A DNA stretch of 64,000 nt from Pseudomonas aegrilactucae (GCF_019168305.1 NZ_JAHTBI010000056.1:62001-126000), one strand, 5' to 3'; shown: positions 43,541 through 53,142, numbered from the stretch's first letter. A program made the numbers and translations. The notes: generated by a model not told the origin, from the sequence alone.

Positions 43541-44980
43541 TCAGCTCTCGTTGGTGGCCCCGCTTTTGCGCCGCGGGATACCCAGGCGCTGGCGGCGTTC
43601 CCACAGGCACTTGCGGCTTACGCCCAGCTTGCGTGCCAGCTCGGTCTCGGTCATGTGGTCCTGATGCTCGAGCACGAAGTGCTGGAAGTAGTCCTCCAGG
43701 GACAGGTCCTCGGTGGGTTCGTGGCTGGTGTTGCTACCGGCCCCATTGCTGGAGGGCAGGCCGGCGAACACGTCGTCGTCTTCCAGGTCGGCCAGCTCGA
43801 TGTCGATGCCCAGCAGGTCGGCGGAGATTTCCGGGCTCTCGCACAGGATCACCGCACGCTCCACCGCGTTCTCCAGCTCGCGCACGTTGCCTGGCCAGGC
43901 GTAATGCCGGATGGCCTGTTCGGCGTCGTGGGCGAACTTCAGGTCGTTGCGGCCGATGCGCGCGCTCTGGCGGGCCAGGAACGCTGTGGCGATCTCGTTG
44001 ACGTCGGCGCCACGTTCGCGCAAGGCCGGCAGTTTCAGTGCGATCACGTGCAGGCGGTAATACAGGTCTTCACGAAACTGGCCAACCTTGGCCAGGTTCT
44101 TCAGGTCACGGTGGGTGGCGGCAATCAGGCGCACATCGACCTTTTGCGACTGCACCGAGCCAACGCGGCGAATCTCGCCTTCCTGCAGTACACGCAGCAG
44201 GCGGGCCTGGGCTTCGAGCGGCAGTTCACCGATTTCGTCGAGGAACAGCGTGCCACCGTCGGCGGCTTCGACCAGCCCTGCACGCCCGGCGCTGGCGCCG
44301 GTGAATGCGCCTTTCTCGTGGCCGAACAGTTCGGACTCGATCAGGCTCTCCGGGATCGCGGCGCAGTTGACCGAAATCATCGGTGCCTTGGCCCGCCGCG
44401 ACAGGTTGTGCAGGGCGCGGGCCACCAGTTCTTTGCCGGTGCCCGACTCACCCTGGATCAGCACATTGGAGTCGGTGGGCGCGACCTTGCGGATCTTGCT
44501 GTACAGGTCCTGCATCGGTGGGCACGAGCCAATGATGCCGATCTCGCCGTTGGCATTGCTGGCGCCTGGCTTGTCGGCCGGGGCGCTGGGCTTGCCGTTG
44601 CTGCGTTCGACCGGCGCGGCAGGGGCGTTCTGGCGATCGCGCAGGATGCGCGCGACGGCCTGCAGCATTTCGTCGTGGTCGAAGGGTTTGGCGATGTAGT
44701 CCACCGCGCCCATCTTCATCGAGTCGACGGCCGAGCGCAGGCTGGCGTAGCTGGTCATGATCAGTACGGGCGTGCCCTGGCCCAACTTGATCAGTTCGGT
44801 ACCCGGTGCGCCGGGCAGGCGCAGGTCGCTGACAATCAGGTCGAAGGTCGCAATGCTGAAACGCTCCTGGGCTTCCTGTACCGAGCCGGCCTCGCTGACC
44901 TGGTACTGGTTGCGTTCCAGCAATCGGCGCAACGCCGAGCGGATGATGGTTTCGTCTTCGACGATCAGAATATGCGGCAT
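43541..44980 (-). CDS. cbrB: Sigma-54-dependent response regulator CbrB
   Basis: NtrC-family activator of carbon and nitrogen source use, phosphorylated by CbrA. 479 residues: receiver domain with phospho-acceptor D52, AAA+ domain with Walker A GESGTGKE (177-184) and the sigma-54-contacting GAFTGA (224-229), and a Fis-type helix-turn-helix at the C-terminus (LARKLGVSRKCLWERRQRLGI, in part). It lies 22 bases after cbrA and directly controls the downstream crcZ. Confidence 0.96.
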   Translation of the reverse strand: MPHILIVEDETIIRSALRRLLERNQYQVSEAGSVQEAQERFSIATFDLIVSDLRLPGAPGTELIKLGQGTPVLIMTSYASLRSAVDSMKMGAVDYIAKPFDHDEMLQAVARILRDRQNAPAAPVERSNGKPSAPADKPGASNANGEIGIIGSCPPMQDLYSKIRKVAPTDSNVLIQGESGTGKELVARALHNLSRRAKAPMISVNCAAIPESLIESELFGHEKGAFTGASAGRAGLVEAADGGTLFLDEIGELPLEAQARLLRVLQEGEIRRVGSVQSQKVDVRLIAATHRDLKNLAKVGQFREDLYYRLHVIALKLPALRERGADVNEIATAFLARQSARIGRNDLKFAHDAEQAIRHYAWPGNVRELENAVERAVILCESPEISADLLGIDIELADLEDDDVFAGLPSSNGAGSNTSHEPTEDLSLEDYFQHFVLEHQDHMTETELARKLGVSRKCLWERRQRLGIPRRKSGATNES

Positions 44981-45002
44981 TGATTCAATTCTCTCGACGG
45001 TC

Positions 45003-47957
45003 TCAGTTCACAGCGGACGTCGCTACGACATGACGCGGCAGGGTCACTCGGATCCGGGTGCCACGCTGGCTTTGGGTATCGGCCGGGCTGTCGATGGTGA
45101 TCTGTCCATAATGCTCTTCCACGATGGAATAGACCAGAGCGAGCCCCAGCCCGGTGCCTTCGCCCGGATCCTTGGTGGTGAAGAACGGTTCGAACAGGCG
45201 GTCCATGATGTTCTTCGGGATGCCGCTGCCTTCGTCTTCGACGATCAGGTCGACGGTATGTTCGCTGGCTTCGCTCTTGACCCGCACCGCACTGCCGGCC
45301 GGGGACGCATCGCGGGCGTTGGACAGCAGGTTGATCAGCACCTGCGCCAGGCGTTGCGGGTCACCCTCGACCCAGTGGTCCGGGTCGCACAGGTTGAAGA
45401 ACTGTACTTCGAAATTGCGCCGGTTCAAGGCCAGCAGACCGATGGCATCCTGCGCCACCTCGGCCAGGCACACCGGCTCGTCGCTGTGCTGATGGCTGCC
45501 GGCGTGGGCGAAGCTCATCAGCGACTGCACGATGCGTGAAATGCGTTTGGTCTGTTCGAGGATCTGGCTGCTCAGCTCGGTGATTTCGCCATCGTCCTCG
45601 CGCTCTTCGCGCAGGTTCTGCGCCAGGCAGGCGATGCCGGTGACCGGGTTGCCGATCTCGTGAGCCACCCCGGCGGCCAGCCGGCCAATGCTGGCCAGGC
45701 GCTCGGAATGCACCAGCTTGTCTTCGAGCATCTGGGTCTCGGTGAGGTCCTCGACCAGTAGCACCAGGCCGCTGTTGCCCGGTGCCAGCGGCTCGTCGAT
45801 GGCGGCCTTGTGCAGGTTGAGCCAGCGCGTCTGGCCATCGAGCCCCAGGCGCTGCTTGTGCAGGTGTTCGTCGGGCACATGGATGAAGCCCAGCAACAGG
45901 CCGCGCCACGGTTCGCCGATGGTGGTCAGGCGCGAGCCCACCACGCGCTTGGCGGGGATGCCGGTGAGTTCTTCCATGGCCTTGTTCCACATCAGGATCT
46001 CCTGATCCTTGGCCAGCGAGCAGACGCCCATGGGCAGCTCCTGCAGGGTCTGGCGGTGGTAGCGGCGCAGGGCGTCGAGCTCGGCGGCAAGGCCGGTGAG
46101 GCGTGAGTGGTAGTCTTCCAGGCGGCTTTCGATGAAGTGGATGTCTTCGGTGACATAGTTTTCGCTGCCGGACTTGTAGGGCAGGAAGGTCTCGACCATG
46201 TCTTGCGCAACGCTTGGGCCCATCAGGCCGGAAAGGTTGGCCTCGATCCTGTCACGCAGGCGTCGCAGCGCATAAGGGCGGCGCTCGTCGAAGGGCAGGT
46301 AGAGGTCACGCAGGGCCTGCTCCACTTCTTTTTGCGCGGCCTTGGCCCCCAGCGGCTTGGCCAGCTGGGTGGCGAACTCCTGCGGCGAGGCGGCATGCAG
46401 TTCACGCCGTTGCGGGCGGCGTACGTTATCCACCGCGCAGGCTTCGGCGGCGGCGACTTCTTCGGCGCTGGCATTGCTGAACAGCGAGATCAGCGTGAAC
46501 AGCAACACGTTGGCCGCCAGCGAGGCGATCGCCGCCATGTGCCAGCTGGTGTCGTCGAGCACATAGATCATGTTCAGCAGCGGAATGTAGAAGCCCTGCA
46601 GGTTGCCCACCAGCGGCAACAGCATGGTCACCATCCACACGAAGATCCCCGCCAGCAGCCCGGCGATGAAACCGCGCCGGTTGGCGGTCGGCCAGTACAG
46701 TACCGACAGTACCCCGGGCAGGAACTGCAAGGTAGCAACGAAGGCGACGATGCCCAGGTTGGCCAGGTCCTGCTGGGCGCCCAGCAGCAGATAGAAGCCG
46801 AAGCCGGCGGCAATGATCGCCACGATCAGCGCGCGGCGGGTCCATTTCAGCCAGCGGTAAATGTTGCCTTCGGCCGGAGGCTGGTACAGCGGCAGCACCA
46901 GGTGGTTGAGGGCCATGCCCGACAGCGCCAGGGTGGTGACGATGATCAGGCCGCTGGAGGCCGACAGCCCGCCCACGTACGCCAGCAGCGCCAATGACTT
47001 GTTGTTGGCGGCAATGCCCAGGCCCAGGGTGAAGAACTCGGGGCTGGTGCTGGCGCCCAGCTTGAGCCCGGCCCACAGGATCAGCGGCACCGCCAGGCTC
47101 ATCAGCAGCAGGAACAGCGGCAGGCCCCAGCTGGCGCTGACCAGCGAGCGCGGGTTGAGGTTCTCGGTGAAGGCCATGTGGTACATGTGCGGCATCACGA
47201 TCGCCGAGGCGAAGAACACCAGCAGCAGGGTGCGCCAGGGGCCTTCCTGCAGCGGCGTGTGCAGCGCGGCGAGGGCGGTCTGGTTCTGCAGCAGCCAGAC
47301 TTCCAGCTCGTGCGGCCCGCCGAACACGCCGTACAGCGCGTACAGCCCGATACCGCCCAGCGCCAGCAGCTTGACCACCGACTCGAAGGCAATCGCGAAC
47401 ACCAGGCCTTCGTGTTTTTCACGGGTGGCGATATGGCGCGAGCCGAAGAAGATGGTGAACAGCGTGATCATCGCGCAGAACGCCAGGGCCACGCGGCTTT
47501 TCACCGGCTCGCCGGTGAGGATGCTGATCGAGTCGGCCACGGCCTGGATCTGCAGCGCCAGCAGCGGCAGCACCCCGATCAGCATGAAGATGGTGGTCAG
47601 GGCGCCGGCCCAGGTGCTGCGAAAGCGGAATGCGATCAGGTCGGCCAGCGACGAGAGCTGGTAGGTGCGGGTGATCTTGAGGATCGGGTAGAGCAGCACC
47701 GGCGCCAGCAGGAACGCCCCTGACACCCCCAGGTAACAGGCCAGGAAGCCATAGCCGTACTGGTAGGCCAGGCCCACCGTGCCATAGAAGGCCCATGCGC
47801 TGGCGTACACGCCCAGCGACAAGGTGTAGGTCAGGGGGTGGCGGATGATCGCGCGCGGGATCATGCCGCGCTCGCTGATCCAGGCCACGCCGAACAGCAC
47901 CAGCAGGTAGGCGGCGCTGATCAGGATCATCTGGGTCAGGCTAAAGCTCATCGGCAT
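45003..47957 (-). CDS. cbrA: Sensor kinase CbrA with SLC5 transporter domain
   Basis: About 984 residues. The N-terminal half is a sodium/solute symporter-like (SLC5) domain with roughly 13 membrane helices; then a linker (about 550-600), a PAS domain (about 630-735), HisKA with the phospho-histidine near residue 765 in GVAHEIGNPVTGI, and HATPase with EDEGSGIP and GTGLGLALVYSIV. Starts at 47960 (GTG), 47957 (ATG) and 47951 (ATG) are all possible; none has a strong ribosome site because all overlap the upstream gene, which suggests translational coupling. The SLC5 part has been linked to histidine transport. Confidence 0.95.
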   Translation of the reverse strand: MPMSFSLTQMILISAAYLLVLFGVAWISERGMIPRAIIRHPLTYTLSLGVYASAWAFYGTVGLAYQYGYGFLACYLGVSGAFLLAPVLLYPILKITRTYQLSSLADLIAFRFRSTWAGALTTIFMLIGVLPLLALQIQAVADSISILTGEPVKSRVALAFCAMITLFTIFFGSRHIATREKHEGLVFAIAFESVVKLLALGGIGLYALYGVFGGPHELEVWLLQNQTALAALHTPLQEGPWRTLLLVFFASAIVMPHMYHMAFTENLNPRSLVSASWGLPLFLLLMSLAVPLILWAGLKLGASTSPEFFTLGLGIAANNKSLALLAYVGGLSASSGLIIVTTLALSGMALNHLVLPLYQPPAEGNIYRWLKWTRRALIVAIIAAGFGFYLLLGAQQDLANLGIVAFVATLQFLPGVLSVLYWPTANRRGFIAGLLAGIFVWMVTMLLPLVGNLQGFYIPLLNMIYVLDDTSWHMAAIASLAANVLLFTLISLFSNASAEEVAAAEACAVDNVRRPQRRELHAASPQEFATQLAKPLGAKAAQKEVEQALRDLYLPFDERRPYALRRLRDRIEANLSGLMGPSVAQDMVETFLPYKSGSENYVTEDIHFIESRLEDYHSRLTGLAAELDALRRYHRQTLQELPMGVCSLAKDQEILMWNKAMEELTGIPAKRVVGSRLTTIGEPWRGLLLGFIHVPDEHLHKQRLGLDGQTRWLNLHKAAIDEPLAPGNSGLVLLVEDLTETQMLEDKLVHSERLASIGRLAAGVAHEIGNPVTGIACLAQNLREEREDDGEITELSSQILEQTKRISRIVQSLMSFAHAGSHQHSDEPVCLAEVAQDAIGLLALNRRNFEVQFFNLCDPDHWVEGDPQRLAQVLINLLSNARDASPAGSAVRVKSEASEHTVDLIVEDEGSGIPKNIMDRLFEPFFTTKDPGEGTGLGLALVYSIVEEHYGQITIDSPADTQSQRGTRIRVTLPRHVVATSAVN

Positions 47958-48117
47958 CACGTTGGCTCTGCAGGATAAAGGTCACGACGATCAGGATCAG
48001 CCACAGCAGGTAGGGGCGGTACCAGGCACCGGTCGGTTCGATCCACCAGTCCATGATGGCCGGGGAGAACAGGTAGATCCCCACTACCAGAAGCAGGACC
48101 AGACGATAGATGTACAT
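47941..48117 (-). CDS. Small membrane protein upstream of cbrA (CbrX-like)
   Basis: 58 residues, MYIYRLVLLLVVGIYLFSP... with two hydrophobic segments (about 4-20 and 37-51) separated by DWWIEPTGAWYRP, and a polar tail QSQRDADEL. Its 3' end overlaps the cbrA start by 11-20 bases. A gene in this position has been called cbrX in P. putida work; I assign the name only tentatively. The longer frame to 48207 begins in unlikely sequence. Role unknown, perhaps setting CbrA translation. Confidence 0.75.
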   Translation of the reverse strand: MYIYRLVLLLVVGIYLFSPAIMDWWIEPTGAWYRPYLLWLILIVVTFILQSQRDADEL

Positions 48118-48274
48118 GCGGACCTCGTTGGATGTCGCAGCGGCGTGCCTGGGCTTATTATTGGCGCACTTTGGCGTCGATGGTAACGGAAGGGCCGGTG
48201 CCTGCAAACGACCTTCGTGAGATTGCCCAAGGATTTGAATTCATTGGGCTTTGTGCTGCCTGTGGAGGCGGCTG

Positions 48275-49162
48275 CTACAGGTCGGCTTCGGGAATGCTCA
48301 GGCGTCGCGGCAAGGCGTCGGGGTTCCAGTGCCGGGCGGCATGCGCCAGCACTTCGCCCGGTGTGCCCAGCGCCATGGCCGCCTCGACCGGTTGGCCCAG
48401 CGCACGCAGCGCGCGCAGCAGCAACGGCGTGGCCTGCTCCGGCGGCAGTGGCGCCGAGCGGTACGACTTGCCCAGCTTGTGCCCGTCGGGCTGGGTAATC
48501 AGCGGCACGTGCAGGTAGCGCGGCTGTGACAGGCCCAGCAACTCCTGCAGGTACAGCTGGCGCGGGGTATTGTCGAGCAGGTCGGCGCCGCGCACGATAT
48601 CGGTCACACCCTGCCAGGCATCGTCCAGCACCACCGCCAACTGATAGGCAAACAGCCCGTCGCGGCGTTGAATCACGACGTCGCCCACCTCGCGGCCCAG
48701 ATGCTGCTCGAAGCGGCCCTGCAGGCGGTCGACAAAGTGGTAGCTCACCTCCGGCACGCGCACGCGAATGGCGGCGTCTTTCTGAGCGTGGCCCAGGTTG
48801 CGGCACAGCCCCGGATAAATGCCGTGATACCCCTCGAGCTGTTTGCGCGAGCAGCTGCAGGCGTAGGCCAGCCCCTGCTGGAACAGGCGCTGCACCACGG
48901 CGGCGTAGGCCTCGTGACGTTGGCTCTGGTACACCACTGCGCCGTCCCACTGCAGGCCGTAGCTTTCCAGGGTGTGCAGGATGGCGGCCTGGGCGCCGGG
49001 GGCTTCGCGCGGCGGGTCGATGTCTTCCATGCGCAGCAGCCATTGCCCGCCCACGGCGCGCGCGTCCAGCCACGAGGCGAGGGCGGCGACCAGCGAGCCG
49101 AAATGCAGGAAACCACTGGGGGTAGGGGCGAAGCGCCCGATGTAGCGAGGCGTATTCATCAC
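48275..49162 (-). CDS. gluQ: Glutamyl-Q tRNA(Asp) synthetase
   Basis: Attaches glutamate to queuosine-34 of tRNA-Asp. 295 residues, a GluRS catalytic core lacking the anticodon-binding domain. It has the HIGH-like PTPSGFLHFGS near residue 13, the KMSKS-like GHKLGKSYR near 228 and the zinc ligands CSCSRKQLEGYHGIYPGLC (in part). It lies after dksA in the same direction, the conserved dksA-gluQ order. Confidence 0.95.
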   Translation of the reverse strand: MMNTPRYIGRFAPTPSGFLHFGSLVAALASWLDARAVGGQWLLRMEDIDPPREAPGAQAAILHTLESYGLQWDGAVVYQSQRHEAYAAVVQRLFQQGLAYACSCSRKQLEGYHGIYPGLCRNLGHAQKDAAIRVRVPEVSYHFVDRLQGRFEQHLGREVGDVVIQRRDGLFAYQLAVVLDDAWQGVTDIVRGADLLDNTPRQLYLQELLGLSQPRYLHVPLITQPDGHKLGKSYRSAPLPPEQATPLLLRALRALGQPVEAAMALGTPGEVLAHAARHWNPDALPRRLSIPEADL

Positions 49163-49191
49163 AGGCAGGAAGGTCCGGCAGCCATAAATGA

Positions 49192-49216
49192 AACGGGGCG
49201 CCTTGAGCGCCCCGTT
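49192..49216 (-). terminator. Hairpin between dksA and gluQ
   Basis: AACGGGGCGC/GCGCCCCGTT, a perfect ten-pair stem with a five-base loop, followed on the minus strand by TTTCATTT. It can terminate dksA partly, lowering gluQ expression. Confidence 0.75.
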
Positions 49217-49225
49217 CTGTTCAGG

Positions 49226-49672
49226 TCAGGCCTTGCCGACCTGTTTTTCCTTGATTTCCGCAAGGGTCTTGCAGTCTGTACACATGTCGGCAGTCGGGCG
49301 TGCCTCAAGGCGTTTCACGCCGATCTCCACACCGCAGCTCTCGCACCACCCGTACTCTTCGTCCTGAATCAGTTGCAGGGTCTTGTCGATCTTCTTGATC
49401 AGCTTGCGTTCGCGGTCACGTGCCCGCAGTTCCAGCGCAAACTCTTCTTCCTGGCTGGCACGGTCGGCGGGGTCGGCAAAGTTGGCCGCTTCTTCCTTCA
49501 TGTGCCCTACCGTGCGATCCACCTCTTGCATCAGGTCCTGTTTCCACTTGTTCAGGATGGAGACAAAGTGGGCCCGCATGTTGTCGCTCATGTACTCCTC
49601 ACCCTTGGCTTGCGCGTAGGGGGTGAAGTCGCTCACGGCTTGAGCGTTTTTTTGCTTTTCTTGGGTGGACAT
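49226..49672 (-). CDS. dksA: RNA polymerase-binding factor DksA
   Basis: Works with ppGpp at the polymerase secondary channel to control rRNA and amino-acid promoters. 148 residues: N-terminal region, a coiled coil with DPADRASQEEE at its tip (Asp residues essential in E. coli), and a four-Cys zinc finger CESCG...CTDC. All four Cys are present, unlike the Cys-poor paralogue DksA2. ATG at 49672 fits the family; the longer frame to 49720 is rejected. Confidence 0.97.
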   Translation of the reverse strand: MSTQEKQKNAQAVSDFTPYAQAKGEEYMSDNMRAHFVSILNKWKQDLMQEVDRTVGHMKEEAANFADPADRASQEEEFALELRARDRERKLIKKIDKTLQLIQDEEYGWCESCGVEIGVKRLEARPTADMCTDCKTLAEIKEKQVGKA

Positions 49673-49882
49673 GAATAGACCGCCTCTCACTTTTCTAATC
49701 CATTGCGCAGGCTTCTCCATCTCCGGCGCCCGCCGGCCCTGCGACTGCGAGCCGCCGAACTTACCAGATCGAATCGGGGCGCGCTACTCCCGGTTGTCTT
49801 CCCGGTTGACCACGGCTTTACCCACACGTTCGTTCCTCTGCATGGGTAGAATCATCATTCTAGACCCATTTGAGAGAAGGCC

Positions 49883-51055
49883 ATGGCCCAGCCCTACAGT
49901 GCGCGCAGTCGCGCCATCGAACCTTTCCATGTCATGGCGCTGCTGGCACGGGCCAACGAACTGCAGGCAGCCGGGCATGACGTGATCCATCTGGAAATCG
50001 GCGAGCCGGACTTCACCACCGCCGCGCCGATTGTCGAGGCGGGCCAGGCTGCGCTGGCCGCCGGACACACCCGCTACACCGCCGCGCGCGGCCTGCCGGC
50101 GCTGCGCGAAGCGATTGCGCAGTTCTATGCGCAGCGCTATGGGGTGAGTATCGACCCGCATCGCATCCTGATCACCCCGGGGGGCTCCGGCGCGCTGCTG
50201 CTGGCGGCCAGCCTGCTGGTGGACCCCGGCAAGCACTGGCTGCTGGCCGATCCCGGCTACCCGTGCAACCGGCACTTCCTGCGCCTGGTCGAAGGCGGTG
50301 CACAACTGGTCCCTGTAGGGCCTGAGGCCAACTACCAGCTCAATGCCGACCTGGTCGAACGCTACTGGGACAGCCAGACGGTGGGTGCCCTGGTGGCATC
50401 GCCTGCCAACCCCACCGGCACGGTGCTGGACCGCGCGCAACTGGCCAGCCTGTCGGCCGCCACCCGTGCCCACAACGGCCACCTAGTGCTGGACGAGATC
50501 TACCACGGCCTGACCTACGGCATGGACGCCCCCAGCGTGCTGGAAGTCGATGACGAGGCATTCGTCCTTAATAGTTTCTCAAAATATTTCGGCATGACCG
50601 GTTGGCGTCTGGGCTGGCTGGTTGCGCCCCCTGCGGCAGTCGCTGACCTGGAGAAGTTGGCGCAGAACCTCTACATCAGCGCGCCGAGCATGGCCCAGTA
50701 CGCGGCACTGGCGTGTTTCGAGCCGCGTACGCTGGCGATCTTCGAAGAGCGTCGTGCCGAATTCGCCCGTCGTCGCGACTTTCTGTTGCCGGCGCTGCGC
50801 GAGCTGGGTTTCGGGATTGCGGTGCAGCCTCAGGGGGCCTTTTACCTGTATGCCGATATCAGTGCGTTCGGCGGTGATGCCTTCGGTTTCTGCCAGCACT
50901 TTCTCGAAACAGAGCATGTGGCGTTTACCCCGGGCCTGGATTTCGGTCGTCACCAGGCCGGTCACCATGTGCGTTTCGCCTACACCCAGAGCCTGCCGCG
51001 CCTGGAACAGGCGGTCGAGCGGATTGCCCGTGGCCTGCGGAGCTGGCAAGGCTGA
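49883..51055 (+). CDS. PLP-dependent class I/II aminotransferase
   Basis: 390 residues of fold type I. The Schiff-base lysine is K234 in SFSKYFGMTGWRLGW, and the N-terminal LEIGEPDF and C-terminal HHVRFAYTQSL (Arg for substrate carboxylate) are present. It belongs to the aspartate/alanine-like aminotransferases; the precise amino donor is not decidable. ATG at 49883 is preceded by GAGAAGG. The stop overlaps the sfsA ATG by one base. Confidence 0.88.
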   Translation: MAQPYSARSRAIEPFHVMALLARANELQAAGHDVIHLEIGEPDFTTAAPIVEAGQAALAAGHTRYTAARGLPALREAIAQFYAQRYGVSIDPHRILITPGGSGALLLAASLLVDPGKHWLLADPGYPCNRHFLRLVEGGAQLVPVGPEANYQLNADLVERYWDSQTVGALVASPANPTGTVLDRAQLASLSAATRAHNGHLVLDEIYHGLTYGMDAPSVLEVDDEAFVLNSFSKYFGMTGWRLGWLVAPPAAVADLEKLAQNLYISAPSMAQYAALACFEPRTLAIFEERRAEFARRRDFLLPALRELGFGIAVQPQGAFYLYADISAFGGDAFGFCQHFLETEHVAFTPGLDFGRHQAGHHVRFAYTQSLPRLEQAVERIARGLRSWQG

Positions 51056-51768
51056 TGCGTTTTTCTCCCGAACTTGAAGAAGGGCGTCTGCTGCGACGCT
51101 ACAAGCGCTTCCTGGCGGACATCGAACTGCCGACGGGCGAGCAGATGACCATTCATTGCCCCAACACCGGCTCGATGCTCAACTGCATGCTTGAAGGCGG
51201 CAAGGTCTGGTTCAGCCGTTCCAACGACCCCAGGCGCAAGCTGCCCGGCACCTGGGAGATCGCCGAAACGCCGCAGGGCCGGCTGGCGTGTGTGAACACC
51301 GGGCGCGCCAACGCGATCGTCGAGCAGGCCCTGCGTGCCGGGCACATCACCGAATTGGCTGGTTTCACGGCGCTCAAGCGTGAGGTGGCCTACGGCGAGG
51401 AGCGCAGCCGCATCGATTTTCGCCTGGAGTTTCCGGCGGGGCCCGCCTACGTCGAGGTCAAGAGCGTGACCCTGGGCTTTGACGGGACGCGTGTAGCGGC
51501 GTTTCCCGATGCGGTGACCCAGCGCGGCGCCAAGCACTTGCGCGAGTTGTCTGCATTGGTGCGCCAGGGGGTGCGAGCGGTACAGCTGTACTGCGTGAAC
51601 CTGAGCGGTATCGACGCCGTACGCCCGGCCGAGGAAATCGACAGCGCGTATGCCGCCGCACTGCGGGCGGCGGCGGCCGAAGGCGTGGAGGTGCTGGCCT
51701 ATGGTGTGCAACTGGACGCCGAGCAGATCTTCATCGACCGCGCCCTGCCCGTGCTGCTCACGCCGTGA
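51055..51768 (+). CDS. sfsA: SfsA family DNA/RNA nuclease-like protein
   Basis: 237 residues, full-length SfsA with HCPNTGSMLNCM, the nuclease-like YVEVKSVTLG and VQLYCVN. First described in E. coli as affecting maltose and sugar fermentation; structure suggests an OB fold and a PD-(D/E)XK-type nuclease. The start overlaps the aminotransferase stop, so it is co-translated. Its last 11 bases overlap the convergent Rieske gene. Confidence 0.92.
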   Translation: MRFSPELEEGRLLRRYKRFLADIELPTGEQMTIHCPNTGSMLNCMLEGGKVWFSRSNDPRRKLPGTWEIAETPQGRLACVNTGRANAIVEQALRAGHITELAGFTALKREVAYGEERSRIDFRLEFPAGPAYVEVKSVTLGFDGTRVAAFPDAVTQRGAKHLRELSALVRQGVRAVQLYCVNLSGIDAVRPAEEIDSAYAAALRAAAAEGVEVLAYGVQLDAEQIFIDRALPVLLTP

Positions 51769-52075
51769 GCCAGATGCCCCGGCTGTCTTCCAGGCAGCCG
51801 AGGGCCTGCAGGGCGTCTCCCTCGCACGGCCCGGTGATGCACTCGCCGGACTCCGGCACGAACAGCGCGCCGTGGTGCACGCAGGCGATCAGGTGGGCGC
51901 TGGGATCGAGAAAGGCATCGGGCTGCCAGTTCAGCGTGATGCCGCGATGCGGGCAGCGGTTGCGGTAAAGGTAGACGCGGCCTTGGCGGCGTACACCGAA
52001 CAGTTCCAGGCCCGGTGCACTGAAGCCACGGCTCTGGCCTTCAGCCAGCTCAGCCGACAAGCAAAGAAAATGCAT
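51758..52075 (-). CDS. Small Rieske [2Fe-2S] protein
   Basis: 105 residues making a single Rieske domain. The cluster ligands are complete: CPHRG (Cys and His) and, about 19 residues later, CVHHG (Cys and His). Such stand-alone proteins act as electron carriers for oxygenases or nitrite reductases, but no partner is nearby. ATG at 52075 gives MHFLCLSAELAEGQ; GTG at 52087 is an alternative. Divergent from the haem-uptake operon. Confidence 0.88.
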   Translation of the reverse strand: MHFLCLSAELAEGQSRGFSAPGLELFGVRRQGRVYLYRNRCPHRGITLNWQPDAFLDPSAHLIACVHHGALFVPESGECITGPCEGDALQALGCLEDSRGIWLTA

Positions 52076-52120
52076 GATTAAGATCACTTCAGGAAACGAG
52101 AGTCGGCTTGACGCTTAAAT

Positions 52121-52139
52121 GCAAATAATTATCAAATTG
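52121..52139. promoter_or_regulatory. Candidate Fur box upstream of hmuT
   Basis: GCAAATAATTATCAAATTG matches the 19-base Fur consensus at 12 positions and lies in the AT-rich divergent region between the Rieske gene and hmuT, 119 bases before the hmuT ATG. Moderate match only. Confidence 0.5.
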
Positions 52140-52257
52140 GCTGTATCGACCCGGCTGGGCGCAGTCTGTACCGCGAGTAGGTTATACCGCGAGCAGGCGC
52201 CCGGCTCTACCGTTATCCCAGTGGATGACGGCCCGTCTCTATTGAAGGAAACCCGTT

Positions 52258-53142
52258 ATGCGCCGACCTGCCAGCCTGATCGCCCTGTGTATCGGGCTTG
52301 TTTTCCACCCGGTGTTGCAGGCCGCCGACCCTGTGGCGCAGCGCTGGGTCAGCGCCGGGGGCGCGGTCAGCGAGTGGGTAGTGGCGCTGGGTGGAGAGTC
52401 CCGCCTGGTGGGCGTAGACACCACCAGCCAGCACCCACTCAGCCTCAAGGCCCTGCCCAGTATCGGCTACCAGCGCCAGTTGTCGGCCGAAGGTGTGCTC
52501 AGCCTGCGCCCGGACCTGCTGGTGGGCACCGAGGAGATGGGCCCGCCCGCGGTGCTCACGCAGATACGCGGCGCCGGGGTGAAGGTCGAGCTGTTCTCGA
52601 GCAAGGCCGACCTGCCGTCGCTGGAAGGCAACCTCAAACAACTGGGGCAACTGCTGGGCCAGGCGCAGCAGGCCGAGCAACTGTTCAGCGGCTACCGCCA
52701 GCAGCTCGACGGCTTGAGCGCCCGGATCAAGGCGGTGCAGGGCAGTCAGGCGGCGCCGGGGGTGATCCTGCTGGTCGGGCATGGTGGCGCCAAGCCGATG
52801 ATTGCCGGCAAGGGCACCGCTGGCGACTGGCTTATCCGTCAGGCCGGCGGACGCAACCTGGCCGACAATGACGGCTACAAGAACTTCTCGGTCGAAGCGC
52901 TGGCGGCATTGAACCCGCAGGTGCTGGTGTTTGCCGACCGCAGCCTGACGGGCGAGGCGGCGCTGCAAGCCCTGCTCAAGGAAAACCCTGCGCTGGCGGC
53001 ATCGCGCGCGGCACGTGACAAGCGCCTGGTGGAACTCGATCCGACCTTGCTGGTAGGCGGCCTCGGGCCGCGTCTGCCGGCCAGCCTGCAAGCCTTGGCA
53101 CAGGCGTTCTACCCGGCGGCCACGGCGCAGTTGGTGCCATGA
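52258..53142 (+). CDS. hmuT: Haem ABC transporter periplasmic binding protein
   Basis: Captures haem in the periplasm for HmuUV. 294 residues with a Sec signal peptide (RRPASLIALCIGLVFHPVLQAAD, in part) and a class III solute-binding fold joined by a long helix. The segments QRWVSAGGAVSEWVVALGG and GVDTTSQHP are typical of HmuT/PhuT. Its stop overlaps the permease start by four bases (ATGA). Confidence 0.92.
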   Translation: MRRPASLIALCIGLVFHPVLQAADPVAQRWVSAGGAVSEWVVALGGESRLVGVDTTSQHPLSLKALPSIGYQRQLSAEGVLSLRPDLLVGTEEMGPPAVLTQIRGAGVKVELFSSKADLPSLEGNLKQLGQLLGQAQQAEQLFSGYRQQLDGLSARIKAVQGSQAAPGVILLVGHGGAKPMIAGKGTAGDWLIRQAGGRNLADNDGYKNFSVEALAALNPQVLVFADRSLTGEAALQALLKENPALAASRAARDKRLVELDPTLLVGGLGPRLPASLQALAQAFYPAATAQLVP

